Positions 26,212-34,589 of a stretch of DNA of 64,000 nt are shown piece after piece. The notes under the pieces were generated by a model, which did no database searches, was not told the DNA's origin, and saw only the letters and a program-made list of their open reading frames with translations. Every line of letters starts with the position of its first letter. The stretch's first letter is position 1. The stretch is from Streptomyces sp. TG1A-8 (GTDB lineage: Bacteria; Actinomycetota; Actinomycetes; Streptomycetales; Streptomycetaceae). A program made the position numbers and the translations under genes. The stretch spans positions 3,286,001 through 3,350,000 of the forward strand of contig NZ_JASTLB010000001.1 of the NCBI RefSeq assembly GCF_030499535.1, in the 5' to 3' direction.

Positions 26212-26916
26212 ATGGAGGCGATCGAGGCCGCACGCGCCGTCGTAGAGGAACATCACCCCAGCGCGCGAGCCGCGTTCCTAGGAGGCAGCGTCGTGACAGG
26301 CCGACGCACGGCGACGTCGGATCTGGACATCGTGGTGCTGCTCTACGGCGCCCCAGCCCCCTACCGGACATGCCTCCAGCACGCCAGCTGGCCGGTGGAG
26401 ATGTTCGTGCACACCGAGGCGACGTGGCACGCCTACGTCGAACGGGAACTGCGCAAGCGCCGATCACCACTGCTGTGGATGTGTGCCGACGGGTTGCTGC
26501 TCTTCGACAGGGATGGGCTCGGAGCGCGCCTCGCCGCACAAGCCCGGAAGCTGACCGCCACGGGACCGCCGCCGGTGCCAGCGGAAGAGATCGAGGACCG
26601 CCGCTACGCAATCACCGACCTCCTCGACGACCTGGCGGGAAGCAACGACCAAGGCGAGCGTCTGTTCATCGCCACCGAGTTGGTCCGACGCACCGGCGAG
26701 CTGGCACTGGCCATCGGCGGTTCGTGGAGCGGGGGAGGGAAGTGGCTGGCACGCCGCCTTGAGTCGGCCGCCCCGGGACTGAGCACCCGCCTGCACCACG
26801 GCCTCCACGAGGTACTGAGCGGCCGCGCAGAGGCCCTCGTGACCGTTGTGGAGGAGGTACTCGAACAAGCAGGAGGCCGGTTGTGGGTCGGCTACAAGCG
26901 CGCCGGGTCTCTGTGA
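26212..26916 (+). CDS. Nucleotidyltransferase-fold protein
   Basis: 234 residues. The N-terminus has the polymerase beta-type motif GGSVVTGRRTATSDLDIVVL (Gly-Ser followed by DxD), the metal site of nucleotidyltransferases. The C-terminal half (from about 120) is helical, like the partner domain of aminoglycoside or tRNA-type nucleotidyltransferases. The ATG has a GATAGT hexamer six bases upstream and no ribosome site, suggesting a leaderless transcript. The frame is open 99 bases further upstream but without support. The substrate is unknown; antibiotic, protein or tRNA nucleotidylation are all possible. Confidence 0.75.
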   Translation: MEAIEAARAVVEEHHPSARAAFLGGSVVTGRRTATSDLDIVVLLYGAPAPYRTCLQHASWPVEMFVHTEATWHAYVERELRKRRSPLLWMCADGLLLFDRDGLGARLAAQARKLTATGPPPVPAEEIEDRRYAITDLLDDLAGSNDQGERLFIATELVRRTGELALAIGGSWSGGGKWLARRLESAAPGLSTRLHHGLHEVLSGRAEALVTVVEEVLEQAGGRLWVGYKRAGSL

Positions 26917-26935
26917 ACAACCTTGCGGAACCCGC

Positions 26936-27526
26936 TCACGCCAAGTTGATTTGATCGATGACGCGCCAGCGATAGGCCCGGTCTTGGCGCCGCAGCTCGA
27001 CCAGGTCAAGGTGGTCGACTGGCACGCTGACGCAGTCCATGTCGCGAAGCGGGCGAATCGTTTCCCGAACCAGTCGGGCGTCCACCGCGCGGTTGCAGTA
27101 GGCGATGCCGATGTGCGGTCTCAACACGGAGGTCGGCTTCCGGAACGGCAGCTGACACTGCGCGCCGGCGGCGGACAGTTTGGCGTGCAGATCAAGTACG
27201 GGGGTGCAGGGAGCGATGCTGTAGCGAACCGCCCCCCGGGATGCAGTCATGGGTACGGCCTGCAGCCGGAACCGGTCCGTCGGCATCTCGGCCACAGCGG
27301 CCAGCAGTGCGTTCAGTTCGTCCAGGGAGACATCCTCGACGGTCCCTACCCGACCCAGGGTCAGATGCAGACCATCCGCGTCGATGGGATCGAAGTGCAG
27401 ATTCTGAATCTCCTCTTGGCACTGCTGAGCATGCTCGGCGAGTGCCGAATCTGCGGGGAAGCCGAGCATCCAGTAATAGGCGCGCGTCGATGGAGTCCAC
27501 CCACGCCGATCCCAGTGGCTGCTCAT
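26936..27526 (-). CDS. 2H phosphoesterase (2'-5' RNA ligase-like)
   Basis: 196 residues from ATG at 27,526, chosen because relatives begin close to the HWDRRGWTPSTRAYYWML segment. The frame stays open to a GTG at 27,691, giving 55 more residues. The two catalytic boxes of the 2H superfamily are present as HLTLGRVG and HIGIAY. Members cleave cyclic phosphodiesters in RNA or nucleotides. It lies downstream of the Nudix, oxidoreductase and methyltransferase genes on the same strand, though separated by a 409-base gap, and converges with the nucleotidyltransferase gene. Confidence 0.8.
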   Translation of the reverse strand: MSSHWDRRGWTPSTRAYYWMLGFPADSALAEHAQQCQEEIQNLHFDPIDADGLHLTLGRVGTVEDVSLDELNALLAAVAEMPTDRFRLQAVPMTASRGAVRYSIAPCTPVLDLHAKLSAAGAQCQLPFRKPTSVLRPHIGIAYCNRAVDARLVRETIRPLRDMDCVSVPVDHLDLVELRRQDRAYRWRVIDQINLA

Positions 27527-27935
27527 CTCCTCTACTCCGTCGAAGGCCGCCCAATCGTGCACCGCGATGACTTGGGGGTCATCCAGGTCCGGTGGCGGCG
27601 CGGAGGGAAACGCGCTGGTGTCGTAACTGAGCAGCACTCGGTGCCCTTCTATTACGGCTGTCGCTCGCAAGCGCCATCTTGGCAGAATCACTCACCGCGC
27701 TCGGGTTAACGGAGCGTTGTGCCAGCTCCGCAGTACCTCGGCGCAGTCCGGTCGGCCAGAAGCTCCCGCCAGGCCGCAGCAGTCGTATGGAGTTCGCCAG
27801 CGCGCTGGACGACCGACCGGATCCGCGGACCGCCCCCAGCTGTGAGAGCGGCAGAGACGGGCCCCGTTCACCAGCTTGGCCGACGCCTGTCAGCGAGAAC
27901 CCGGTGGCCCCGGCCGCAGTCGCGAGCACAGGATC
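27527..27935. other. Gap with no convincing gene
   Basis: A minus-strand frame runs through 27,929-27,579. One part (ANSIRLLRPGGSFWPTGLRR) resembles methyltransferase tails, but the rest is low-complexity and no start or ribosome site is apparent. It may be a decayed gene or simple high-GC open frame. The upstream extension of the 2H protein also lies here. Confidence 0.4.
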
Positions 27936-28334
27936 TCAGGAGGGCAGGGTTCCGTCGAGGTAGTCCCGCACGGGCTCGAACAGCCCCGCGGGCACATACT
28001 GAGGGATTTCTCCACGGGTCGCCCAAGCAAGTTCAGCCAGTTCGTCGGGGGCGGCGATGTGGGCCGTGCTACTCACCACATCGCAGGTGACGTACGACAT
28101 CAGTCGGCCCGTCTCCGGATGAACCCGCTCGCCGAGCATCGTCACAGCGGCCACAGCCAGGCCGGTTTCCTCCTGCGTTTCACGCACGGCCGCGTCTTCT
28201 CGAGTCTCACCAGGTTCGACCTTGCCGGCCGGGAACTGCCAGGAGAGCGAACCTTCGCTGACACGGCGCCGCACCAGTAGTACACGGCCCCCGTGAACGA
28301 TGACGGCTGCGGCTACGCTCGGTTGTTCTGCCAC
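27936..28334 (-). CDS. Nudix hydrolase
   Basis: 132 residues with the full Nudix box, GKVEPGETREDAAVRETQEE followed by TGL, coordinating Mg2+ for hydrolysis of a nucleoside diphosphate-linked substrate. The N-terminal strands AAAVIVHGGRVLLVRRRVSE fit a MutT-like fold. The GTG start is preceded by GGGAGG at a rather long spacing. The stop of the oxidoreductase gene lies 27 bases upstream, so the two are probably co-transcribed. The substrate is unknown. Confidence 0.88.
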   Translation of the reverse strand: MAEQPSVAAAVIVHGGRVLLVRRRVSEGSLSWQFPAGKVEPGETREDAAVRETQEETGLAVAAVTMLGERVHPETGRLMSYVTCDVVSSTAHIAAPDELAELAWATRGEIPQYVPAGLFEPVRDYLDGTLPS

Positions 28335-28361
28335 GACGTCTGTTTCCTCCCAGGGGTCGGA

Positions 28362-29315
28362 TCACTTGGTGGCGAGCAGCGTCCGAGTCTCCTCGGCGCA
28401 CCCCCACGACAGCGTGACGCCGGCGCCGCCGTGCCCGTAGTTGTGCACGACGAAGGTGCCGTCCTGCCACCGGTCGCTCTCCACGCGGATCGTGACGCGG
28501 GTCGGCCGAGCGCCCATCCGGTGCTCCAGGACGCGGGCCTCGGCGAGGCGGGGTTCGACCTCGGCGCAGCGGGCGAGAATGCCGGCCGCCGCCTTGTCGT
28601 CGGGGGCAAGGTCGCCCTCGCCGTCGACCGCTGTGCCGCCCAGGACGACGGTGTCGCCGTGGGGGTAGAAGCACAGCAGATCCGGCGAAAGGCCGGTGTC
28701 CTCTGAGGAGAACTCGGTCAATCCCGGGTTGGTAACGACGACGTGCTGACCGCGAATGGGCCGAAGGGCAGGGTCCGGAACCAGGTCGCGCGCCCCGAGG
28801 CCCGCGCAGTTGACGATCGCCGAAGCCGGACGGGCGTCCGAGAGCGAGGTCAGCCGTCGCCTCTCGATCGCTCCCCCGGCATCGTGCAGCCGGCGCATGA
28901 GGTAGTCGAGGTAGGTGGGCATGCCGATCAGCGGCACGGTGAACCGGTAGCCCGCCGTGAACCCGGCCGGGAGTTCGGCAGGCTCGCACGGCCGGAAGCC
29001 CGGAAGGGTCATGGCCCAGTCGGGCGCGGCTTCGGCCGTGCGGGACGCGTCGATGCCATTGGTGAACCGGACGCCCGTCGCCGGGTCCTGGGCCAGCTCG
29101 CGGAAGATCTCCAGGGACCGTTGTCCCCACTGGTCGACCTTGTCCTTCGGCTCGACCAGGTAAGGCCCCCACATCGACCCGGCCGCCAGCGACGTGACCC
29201 CCGGCACCTGCTCGGCGATCACGTGCACCGAGGCCCCGGCCTCGGCGAGAACAACGGCCGTGGTGAGCCCAGCCACCCCAGCCCCGACAACGACAACGCG
29301 CTCCCCTGCGGTCAT
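28362..29315 (-). CDS. FAD-dependent oxidoreductase (D-amino-acid oxidase type)
   Basis: 317 residues. The N-terminal Rossmann motif VVVVGAGVAGLTTAVVLAE binds FAD. ASVHVIAEQ contains the next strand, and GAGVTLSWGCAEE near the C-terminus is the second FAD contact. The central MWGPYLVEP, YRFTVPLIGMPTYLDYL and NCAGLGARDLV patterns match the D-amino-acid oxidase (DAO) group. It oxidises an amine or amino acid, with H2O2 as product if it is a true oxidase. The start at MTAGERV is used rather than an upstream GTG with a repetitive arginine-rich extension. Second gene of the leftward unit. Confidence 0.85.
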   Translation of the reverse strand: MTAGERVVVVGAGVAGLTTAVVLAEAGASVHVIAEQVPGVTSLAAGSMWGPYLVEPKDKVDQWGQRSLEIFRELAQDPATGVRFTNGIDASRTAEAAPDWAMTLPGFRPCEPAELPAGFTAGYRFTVPLIGMPTYLDYLMRRLHDAGGAIERRRLTSLSDARPASAIVNCAGLGARDLVPDPALRPIRGQHVVVTNPGLTEFSSEDTGLSPDLLCFYPHGDTVVLGGTAVDGEGDLAPDDKAAAGILARCAEVEPRLAEARVLEHRMGARPTRVTIRVESDRWQDGTFVVHNYGHGGAGVTLSWGCAEETRTLLATK

Positions 29316-29391
29316 GTGTCTGCCCCTAGGCGCCGTGGATCTCGCTGGGCGTGCCGCGCGCTGCGCCAGGCCGCGTCGCGCGCTGCCGCGC

Positions 29392-30189
29392 TCATCTCCC
29401 ACTCCGCCGCCCAAAGCGGATCAGGAATTCGTTCTCCTCAGGGAAGGTGTCGTCCTCGCTGAAGGCCGCGAGCCGCTCCCTGACCGCAGCCTCAAATGCC
29501 GGCAGCCGGTCGCCGAAGAGATGGGGTGCGGCGAAGGATGTGGAGTAGAGGTAGCCGAGGATGCTCTCGGCGGTCCAGGTGCGGCGCACAGGGATCCGCG
29601 CCTCCTCGACCCGATCGAAATGCGACTCCTCCATGATCTCGCTGTACGGGCGGTTGTGGTGCTGAAAGGTGCCGGAGCCCGCACGCCGTTCCTCGCCCAG
29701 GAATGTCCTGACGACGTCCCGGACGGCTTTCTCCCACGGACTGGTCGCGGTCCAAAAGCTGGTGTCTCCGAAGATGGCCACGAGACCGTCGGGTGCGACC
29801 TGATCGTCCAGGCGGGCCAGGACGGCGGGCTGGTCGAGCCAATGGAACGCACGGCAGATCGTGACCAGGTCGGCTTTCCAGCCAGCGGGTGGCACGAAGT
29901 CCTCTGCGGTGCTCTCGATGAGCGACAGGTGCGTGCCCTCGGGCAGCTTTGGGCGCAGCGCCGATTCCGCCGCAGCCAGCATGTCGGCGTCGTTGTCGAT
30001 GGCGATGATGTCGTCGAACCGGTCAAGCAGTGCCTCGGCAACCAGTCCGGTGCCGGTGCCGACGTCCAGCAGGCGTCGCCGACCCCCGGACCGGGACGGA
30101 GCGGCCTTGTCCAGGGCCTCGGCGACGCCTTCCGGGATGCCGGGGCGGAACTGACGGTAGTAGCTGGCGGTTCCTGTGAACAGACTCAT
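29392..30189 (-). CDS. Class I SAM-dependent methyltransferase
   Basis: 265 residues. Motif I LLDVGTGTGLVAEALLDRFD, acidic loop IIAIDNDADMLA, and FHWLDQPAVLARLDDQVAPD with GLVAIFGD as motif IV/post-motif region identify a Rossmann methyltransferase of the UbiE/type-11 group. The segment SFWTATSPWEKAVRDVV and the C-terminal two-thirds are probably substrate-specific. It starts at ATG 30,189 and is divergent from the kinase-like gene. First gene of the leftward methyltransferase-oxidoreductase-Nudix run. The substrate is unknown. Confidence 0.85.
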   Translation of the reverse strand: MSLFTGTASYYRQFRPGIPEGVAEALDKAAPSRSGGRRRLLDVGTGTGLVAEALLDRFDDIIAIDNDADMLAAAESALRPKLPEGTHLSLIESTAEDFVPPAGWKADLVTICRAFHWLDQPAVLARLDDQVAPDGLVAIFGDTSFWTATSPWEKAVRDVVRTFLGEERRAGSGTFQHHNRPYSEIMEESHFDRVEEARIPVRRTWTAESILGYLYSTSFAAPHLFGDRLPAFEAAVRERLAAFSEDDTFPEENEFLIRFGRRSGR

Positions 30190-30286
30190 GTGATCACGTC
30201 CCGTGAGGTACTGGATGTAGCCGAACGTAGCTGCTGGTTCCTCGTGTTGGACTACCTCCCGCTGTCCCGCTGCTACGGTCGCGTGT

Positions 30287-31144
30287 ATGACGCTCTCGGT
30301 CTCCACGAGTCGGGCTGTTGACCTACGCGTACAGCCGGTTGACGAGGTTCTGGATCGCGTCGCGCGGTCTCTGCAGGTCCAATTCCTCCCGGGTACGGTG
30401 GTGCGTAAGCGCCGGTCCGTGGGAGGCCGGACAGACCGCGAGACCTGGGTCCGCATAGAGCGACGCTTGCTCGACAAAATCACCGATCAAGGATGGAACG
30501 GCGCGGAATGCGCCGCCCGCTTGGTTGGCGTCGCCCAGCCGACATGGCGGGGATGCGTCGTCTGGCGAGACGCGAACGAACCGGTGATGTGGCGGGCCGA
30601 CGAAACCGACCTCCTGCCGGCCGCTCCTGTCGGAAATGCCATTCTGAGCGAGGCCCCCGAACTGCCGGACGAGTGGTGGGATGGGTTGAACGCCTCTTTG
30701 GACGCGTTGGCAAGGCACCAGACGAGGCGGGTCGCCACCCCCGACACCGAGACCATCACCCAGACATCGGTCACCGAGTCCATCGGAGCTGTCTTTCCCG
30801 GCGACTTCGACACGACCGTCCAGCGTTGGGTGCCGGCCCATGCCGACCTGAACTGGGCCAACGTGACGGCCCCGGTGTTCAGTCTCTTCGACTGGGAGGA
30901 CTGGGGGAACGCCCCGCAGGGGCTGGACTCTGCTTCCCTGTGGGGGAGCTCGCTTGCCGTCCCGTCTCTGGCCGATCGTGTATGGCAGGAGCGTCGGCGG
31001 GACTTGGAGAGCCGGGACGGCAAGCTGATGACGCTGTTCGTCTGCTCGAAGATCCTCGGGCCGTGCGCGCACCCGGAGGATCCTCGGTTGGAGCCCGCGC
31101 GGCGCATGGCCGGGCAGGCCATCAAGGACCTTCAGGAGGACTGA
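30287..31144 (+). CDS. Aminoglycoside phosphotransferase-like kinase
   Basis: 285 residues of the APH/choline kinase fold. The catalytic loop is HADLNWANV and the metal site FDWEDWGNAP takes the place of DFG. The N-lobe is short and lacks a clear glycine loop; VVRKRRS may carry the ATP-binding lysine. A TACGGT box seven bases before the ATG and no ribosome site suggest a leaderless transcript. The 3' end overlaps the convergent aldo/keto reductase gene by 13 bases. It may phosphorylate a small metabolite or an antibiotic; no evidence favours either. Confidence 0.7.
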   Translation: MTLSVSTSRAVDLRVQPVDEVLDRVARSLQVQFLPGTVVRKRRSVGGRTDRETWVRIERRLLDKITDQGWNGAECAARLVGVAQPTWRGCVVWRDANEPVMWRADETDLLPAAPVGNAILSEAPELPDEWWDGLNASLDALARHQTRRVATPDTETITQTSVTESIGAVFPGDFDTTVQRWVPAHADLNWANVTAPVFSLFDWEDWGNAPQGLDSASLWGSSLAVPSLADRVWQERRRDLESRDGKLMTLFVCSKILGPCAHPEDPRLEPARRMAGQAIKDLQED

Positions 31145-31989
31145 TCACCCGAGCGGTCGCGAAGGAGTTTCCGGTACTCATGCACGGTTCGCTCCTCCAC
31201 CTGACCTGCCAGCGCTCCAACGAGTTCCCCCAAGTGGGCCGGTTCGTCGGTGCCCACGGCGATGGAGCCAACCCGCGGGAGGTGGTAGGCGGTTCTGAAC
31301 GCTGCCTGTAGGCGGGAGAGCCGGCCGCTGGCCTGAAGGAAGAGGCGCGGGTCGACCCTGTCCCACACGGAGGCACTGGCGGCGCCCCCAAAGGGGCTCA
31401 TCCCCCAGACTTCGCCATCGCTGAGATCCCAGGCGTCGATGAGGGTGTCCGCTGCGTCCAGCGTTCTTGCTCCGACCAGCAATCCGGCGCGGACCATGAG
31501 GACCGATGGCCTCGGCACGGCCGGCGCGACCATGCTCAGAAGCGGGGACGGATCCCACGACGCGATGCCCCACGCGGCGCACAACCCCTTCGCTGTTGCG
31601 TCATCCAGGGCCGTACACGCCGCGGCAAGCAGATCCTTGTTGTACGGCACGGCTTCCCGGAGCGACTGTTCCGGATTGTGCAGGAACACAATGTCCGGCG
31701 CACGTCCGAGGTCTTTGGCCGCCTCTTCCACGGCCGCCTTCAGCCGCACGGGATCCAGGGAGTGCTCCGCCCCATCGGGTCCCGGGAAGTAACCGATCTT
31801 CGTAGAGACCGTGAACTTCGGCAGCAGGTCACCGGCTGTCCGAGCCAGGATCTGGTGCGAGCGGAAGCTGGCGTAGTTGGTGCTGGTGTCGAGCGCAGTG
31901 ACGCCCAGATCCAGCGCGCCGGTCAGGAGCCGGCGTTCGTGACGAGACCGGTGTAGCCCGAGGACAACTCGGGGGTCAGGACCGCGCAC
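31132..31989 (-). CDS. Aldo/keto reductase
   Basis: 285 residues with the AKR barrel: GALDLGVTALDTSTNYASFR (catalytic Asp and Tyr), FTVSTKIGYFPG (catalytic Lys), PDIVFLHNPEQSL (His) and PRVGSIAVGTDEPAHL (cofactor end). It should reduce a carbonyl with NADPH. The start overlaps the JmjC gene by 67 bases. The first strand VVLGLHRSRHERRLLTG looks authentic, so the overlap is probably real. Last gene of the leftward JmjC-containing operon. Confidence 0.85.
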   Translation of the reverse strand: MRGPDPRVVLGLHRSRHERRLLTGALDLGVTALDTSTNYASFRSHQILARTAGDLLPKFTVSTKIGYFPGPDGAEHSLDPVRLKAAVEEAAKDLGRAPDIVFLHNPEQSLREAVPYNKDLLAAACTALDDATAKGLCAAWGIASWDPSPLLSMVAPAVPRPSVLMVRAGLLVGARTLDAADTLIDAWDLSDGEVWGMSPFGGAASASVWDRVDPRLFLQASGRLSRLQAAFRTAYHLPRVGSIAVGTDEPAHLGELVGALAGQVEERTVHEYRKLLRDRSGDQSS

Positions 31990-33119
31990 AACTCCTCCTC
32001 CACCAGGATCTCGGCGACCTCCGCCACTTCGGCCCCGACGAGGGTCGCAGCCTGTTCCAGCACGACCGGCCTACCGCTCAGGAGCAAACGCAGCGCCGGC
32101 AGAGCCTTGGCCGCGAGGGTCAGCTTCTTCCCCGAGGCCAAGACGTCGACGGTCTCCCCGCTCTCCTGGATCCGGGGAGGGAAGTGGGTGGTGCACACCA
32201 CGGCATCCAGCGGCCCGAGAATGTCAAGGAAGGGCACGTGCCGGGGCAGCGTCGTCTGCTGCTCATACGCGGCCAGGTAAGCGGCCGGGGAGCGCTCGCC
32301 GAGCAGCGCCGTGGCGGCCTCGGTCAGAGGTGCGCTGTCGGGACCGTGCCAGCGGTCCAGATCGTGCCTGAAGATTTCGTGCTCGCGGCACCAGTCGGCG
32401 AGCCAGGCCAGCCAGCTGGCCCCGGTGCGTTTGGTGATGCCGAAGGTGACGTGGAGGCTCTTGCCTGAGCCGCTGCCGGTCCGGGTCGCCTGGTGCCAGT
32501 GGCCTCGGGGGATGTGCATGACGTCACCGGTCCTCATCACGCCGGACCAGATGATCTCGTCGCTCGGCGTGTTGTTGGGGTCGGAGTCCCGGTACAGGGG
32601 GACCTTGCGGGAAGCCGCGCGCACCTCCCACTCCTTCTCGCCGGCGAGCTGCACGATCACGACGTCGTGGTCGTCCCAGTGCAGGGGGAAGCCGGCGGCG
32701 TCGTTCGTCGTCAGGTACGCGTTGACCTGAACGCGCTCATGGGACCACCACTGCAGCGCCCGGCACGCGACCTCCATCGTCGGGTTGAAGACGTTGGCCT
32801 GGTCGAGGATGACCGTCGCGCCTTCTCGAAGGAGGTTACCGAGGCTGCGCATGTTGACCATGGGGATGCTCTGGCCCCGGGGGCTGACACTGTCGGTGTA
32901 GTAGACGGCCGGGTGCACCTCCACACCCTTCTGGAAGCACCGGAACTGCGGACGGTTCAAGCTCCTGCGCATGGCGATGTCGAGCAGCCGGTTGGGGGTC
33001 AGGAGGCGGGAGAGGAGCGCGGGGTCGTCCAGACCGCCCCGCGCGAAGCCCTTGCCCAGTTCCTCGGCTCCGCTCCACCCGAGTGCTGTCTCGATCGCGG
33101 TGATCAATCGATGTTCCAT
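31923..33119 (-). CDS. JmjC/cupin-like Fe(II) oxygenase
   Basis: 398 residues. The double-stranded beta-helix core carries NAYLTTNDAAGFPLHWDDHD (HxD iron ligands), VVIVQLAGEKEWEV, and GDVMHIPRGHWHQA (distal His), as in ribosomal-oxygenase-like JmjC proteins. The C-terminal 140 residues form a helical, winged-helix-like tail (ALRLLLSGRPVVLEQAATLV and on). It probably hydroxylates a protein or peptide side chain using 2-oxoglutarate. It lies directly after the 55-residue peptide gene, separated by a strong hairpin, which makes that peptide a possible substrate; this is inference. Confidence 0.82.
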   Translation of the reverse strand: MEHRLITAIETALGWSGAEELGKGFARGGLDDPALLSRLLTPNRLLDIAMRRSLNRPQFRCFQKGVEVHPAVYYTDSVSPRGQSIPMVNMRSLGNLLREGATVILDQANVFNPTMEVACRALQWWSHERVQVNAYLTTNDAAGFPLHWDDHDVVIVQLAGEKEWEVRAASRKVPLYRDSDPNNTPSDEIIWSGVMRTGDVMHIPRGHWHQATRTGSGSGKSLHVTFGITKRTGASWLAWLADWCREHEIFRHDLDRWHGPDSAPLTEAATALLGERSPAAYLAAYEQQTTLPRHVPFLDILGPLDAVVCTTHFPPRIQESGETVDVLASGKKLTLAAKALPALRLLLSGRPVVLEQAATLVGAEVAEVAEILVEEELCAVLTPELSSGYTGLVTNAGS

Positions 33120-33157
33120 CGCTGTGCCTCCAACAGTGTGGTCGCCTGACGTAGACA

Positions 33158-33195
33158 CGGCGGGGCCGATACGACCAGTCGTGCCGGCCCCGCCG
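33158..33195 (-). terminator. Strong hairpin between peptide gene and oxygenase gene
   Basis: CGGCGGGGCCG pairs with CGGCCCCGCCG and an inner ACGAC/GTCGT pair extends the stem to a two-base loop. It lies just after the peptide stop, where an attenuator would make the peptide transcript more abundant than the downstream enzymes. Confidence 0.7.
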
Positions 33196-33211
33196 CTTGG
33201 TGCGTGCGTGC

Positions 33212-33379
33212 CTACTCGCTGTCGTGCAGGTTGCCGTCGCCGCCCGGCCACGGCGCGTCGCCGGAGCTTCCGGCGTTGTCGGACCGGAGGCTGTCGTACC
33301 GGTCGTGCACGGCGGTCAGCTCCTCGACCGCCATCAGCAGGCCGCTACGGGCCGGAGGCGGTGCCGTACGCTCTTCCAC
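33212..33379 (-). CDS. 55-residue peptide, possible modified-peptide precursor
   Basis: GTG start behind GGAAGGAG at a six-base spacing, an excellent ribosome site. The sequence runs VEERTAPPPARSGLLMAVEE, then LTAVHDRYDSLRSD, and ends GDAPWPGGDGNLHDSE. The first half could be an amphipathic helical leader; the Gly/Asp/Ser/Trp-rich end could be a core. It is acidic and has no cysteine. Strong hairpins stand on both sides. It sits between a small Cys-pair protein gene and the JmjC oxygenase gene. I do not recognise the family; a RiPP precursor is the best guess. Confidence 0.55.
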   Translation of the reverse strand: MEERTAPPPARSGLLMAVEELTAVHDRYDSLRSDNAGSSGDAPWPGGDGNLHDSE

Positions 33380-33402
33380 CTCGTGCTCCTTCCTCTTCGG
33401 GT

Positions 33403-33474
33403 CTCCCGCCGGGGGTCCGGCGGGAGGTCATGGCCGCCTCACGGCCGTGGGAGAGATGGATTTCCGTGAGGCGG
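33403..33474 (-). promoter_or_regulatory. Two hairpins in the leader of the peptide gene
   Basis: CCGCCTCACGG/CCGTGAGGCGG (33,434-33,474) and CTCCCGCCGG/CCGGCGGGAG (33,403-33,426) lie between the upstream stop and the peptide ribosome site. They may terminate the upstream transcript or stabilise the peptide message. Confidence 0.55.
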
Positions 33475-33513
33475 CGGTCTTTGGGTAGCGCTCGGCGAGC
33501 TCGGACTCCGCGC

Positions 33514-33845
33514 CTACGACCAGGCGGCCCGGTTACTCACCTGGAGGACGGCCGCGTCCTGGCGCATGTTGGCCTCCAGGACGCGCTGGTCCAGCTCGTA
33601 CAGGCACGCGCGGCAGGCGAAGAGGCCGCGTGCATGCCGCTCGAACGGACGGGCCCGATCCACGTCACCTCGACGTCGTCACGGCCGCACCACAGCCAGC
33701 ACTCGCCGTGGGTCTGCCATTCATGCCGGTCCCACAGTGCGTAGGCCGTCGGCTCACCTGTGACGGGGTCGATGTCGCGGCGGGTGAGGCGGAAGACCAC
33801 ATCGCGGGCCGGTGACGGAGCCGCTCGTACTGCGTGCTTCCCCAT
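33514..33845 (-). CDS. Small protein with a C-terminal Cys pair, apparently frameshifted
   Basis: About 110 residues when read through. The first part, MGKHAVRAAPSPARDVVFRL onward to GECWLWCGRDDVEVTWIGP, is in the frame of the ATG at 33,845. Near 33,645-33,655 (GGGCCC run) the sensible sequence moves to another frame: RPFERHARGLFACRACLYEL, then DQRVLEANMRQDAAVLQVSN and a stop at 33,514. One added C restores a single protein with CxxC (CRAC) and a Trp/Cys-rich middle, suggesting a metal site. The start overlaps the HATPase stop (TGATG). The function is unknown. Confidence 0.6.
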
Positions 33846-34339
33846 CACGCGACTGCCAGCGTCAGCAACTCCGGCTGGACTCCGGCCCTGCACTTGGCCC
33901 ACATCGTGAATAAGCCACTCGGACCGATGGCGGCTGGGCTTCTCTCAGCCACCGTGGGTAGTGCCATCTCGGCCCATACCCGCTTACCGGAGCCGGCGGG
34001 TTCCCAGGCACAGTTCGCCGCGAGTAGTCGGACCAGCGCCAAACCGCGCCCATGCTCGTCGTCCGGCTGGGCACACTCCGTCTGCGGCACCGCCGGGTCA
34101 CCGTCCAGGACATCGATCACCAACCGATCGGGACGGTTGGAGAGGGTGACGGTGATCGGCCCCGTCCCATGGACCACGGCGTTGGTGATGAGTTCGGAGG
34201 CGACGAGCCGGATGGCGTCGGCGGTCTCCTCGTCCAGTGGCACACCCCATGCGCGTACCTTGTCGACGATCTCGCGTCGAGCCAGGGGCACCTCGGATTC
34301 GGTACCCGTGAGGACGAACCGATGGACGAGCGTGGGCAT
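33845..34339 (-). CDS. RsbW-like ATP-binding protein
   Basis: 164 residues of the HATPase_c fold used by anti-sigma kinases. The N box is VASELITNAVVHGTGPI, the G1 region VLDGDPAVPQ, and the G2 region EHGRGLALVRLLAANCAWEP. Such free-standing domains are abundant in Streptomyces and often encoded beside Xre/TPR regulators. Here the regulator gene is divergent, 250 bases away. The ATG at 34,339 is used; the frame is open far upstream but only in low-complexity sequence. First gene of the leftward peptide/oxygenase operon. Confidence 0.8.
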   Translation of the reverse strand: MPTLVHRFVLTGTESEVPLARREIVDKVRAWGVPLDEETADAIRLVASELITNAVVHGTGPITVTLSNRPDRLVIDVLDGDPAVPQTECAQPDDEHGRGLALVRLLAANCAWEPAGSGKRVWAEMALPTVAERSPAAIGPSGLFTMWAKCRAGVQPELLTLAVA

Positions 34340-34589
34340 GGCGGACGCCTCCGAAGAGCTGGAGAGCGGCTCCATCCCCGACGGGGGCGCGGGAATGGAG
34401 CCGCCGATCTGAGGAACCGCCCGCCAAGCGTTCAACTGGGCGCTCGCTGGCGGCTGATACCCAGTCAACGTCGCTGCCCTAGCCCGTCGGAACGTTTCTA
34501 GGGGGTTTCTCCTGGGGACGCCCTCCCCGTAGCCGGACACGAGACGTAGCCTCACAGCTACGCCTTGAGGGGATGACAGGAGTGATGAC

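Noticed and set aside
27579..27929. Minus-strand frame with a methyltransferase-like phrase
   Set aside because: Only one short stretch looks like protein; no ribosome site, and most of it is low-complexity. Described as a gap instead.
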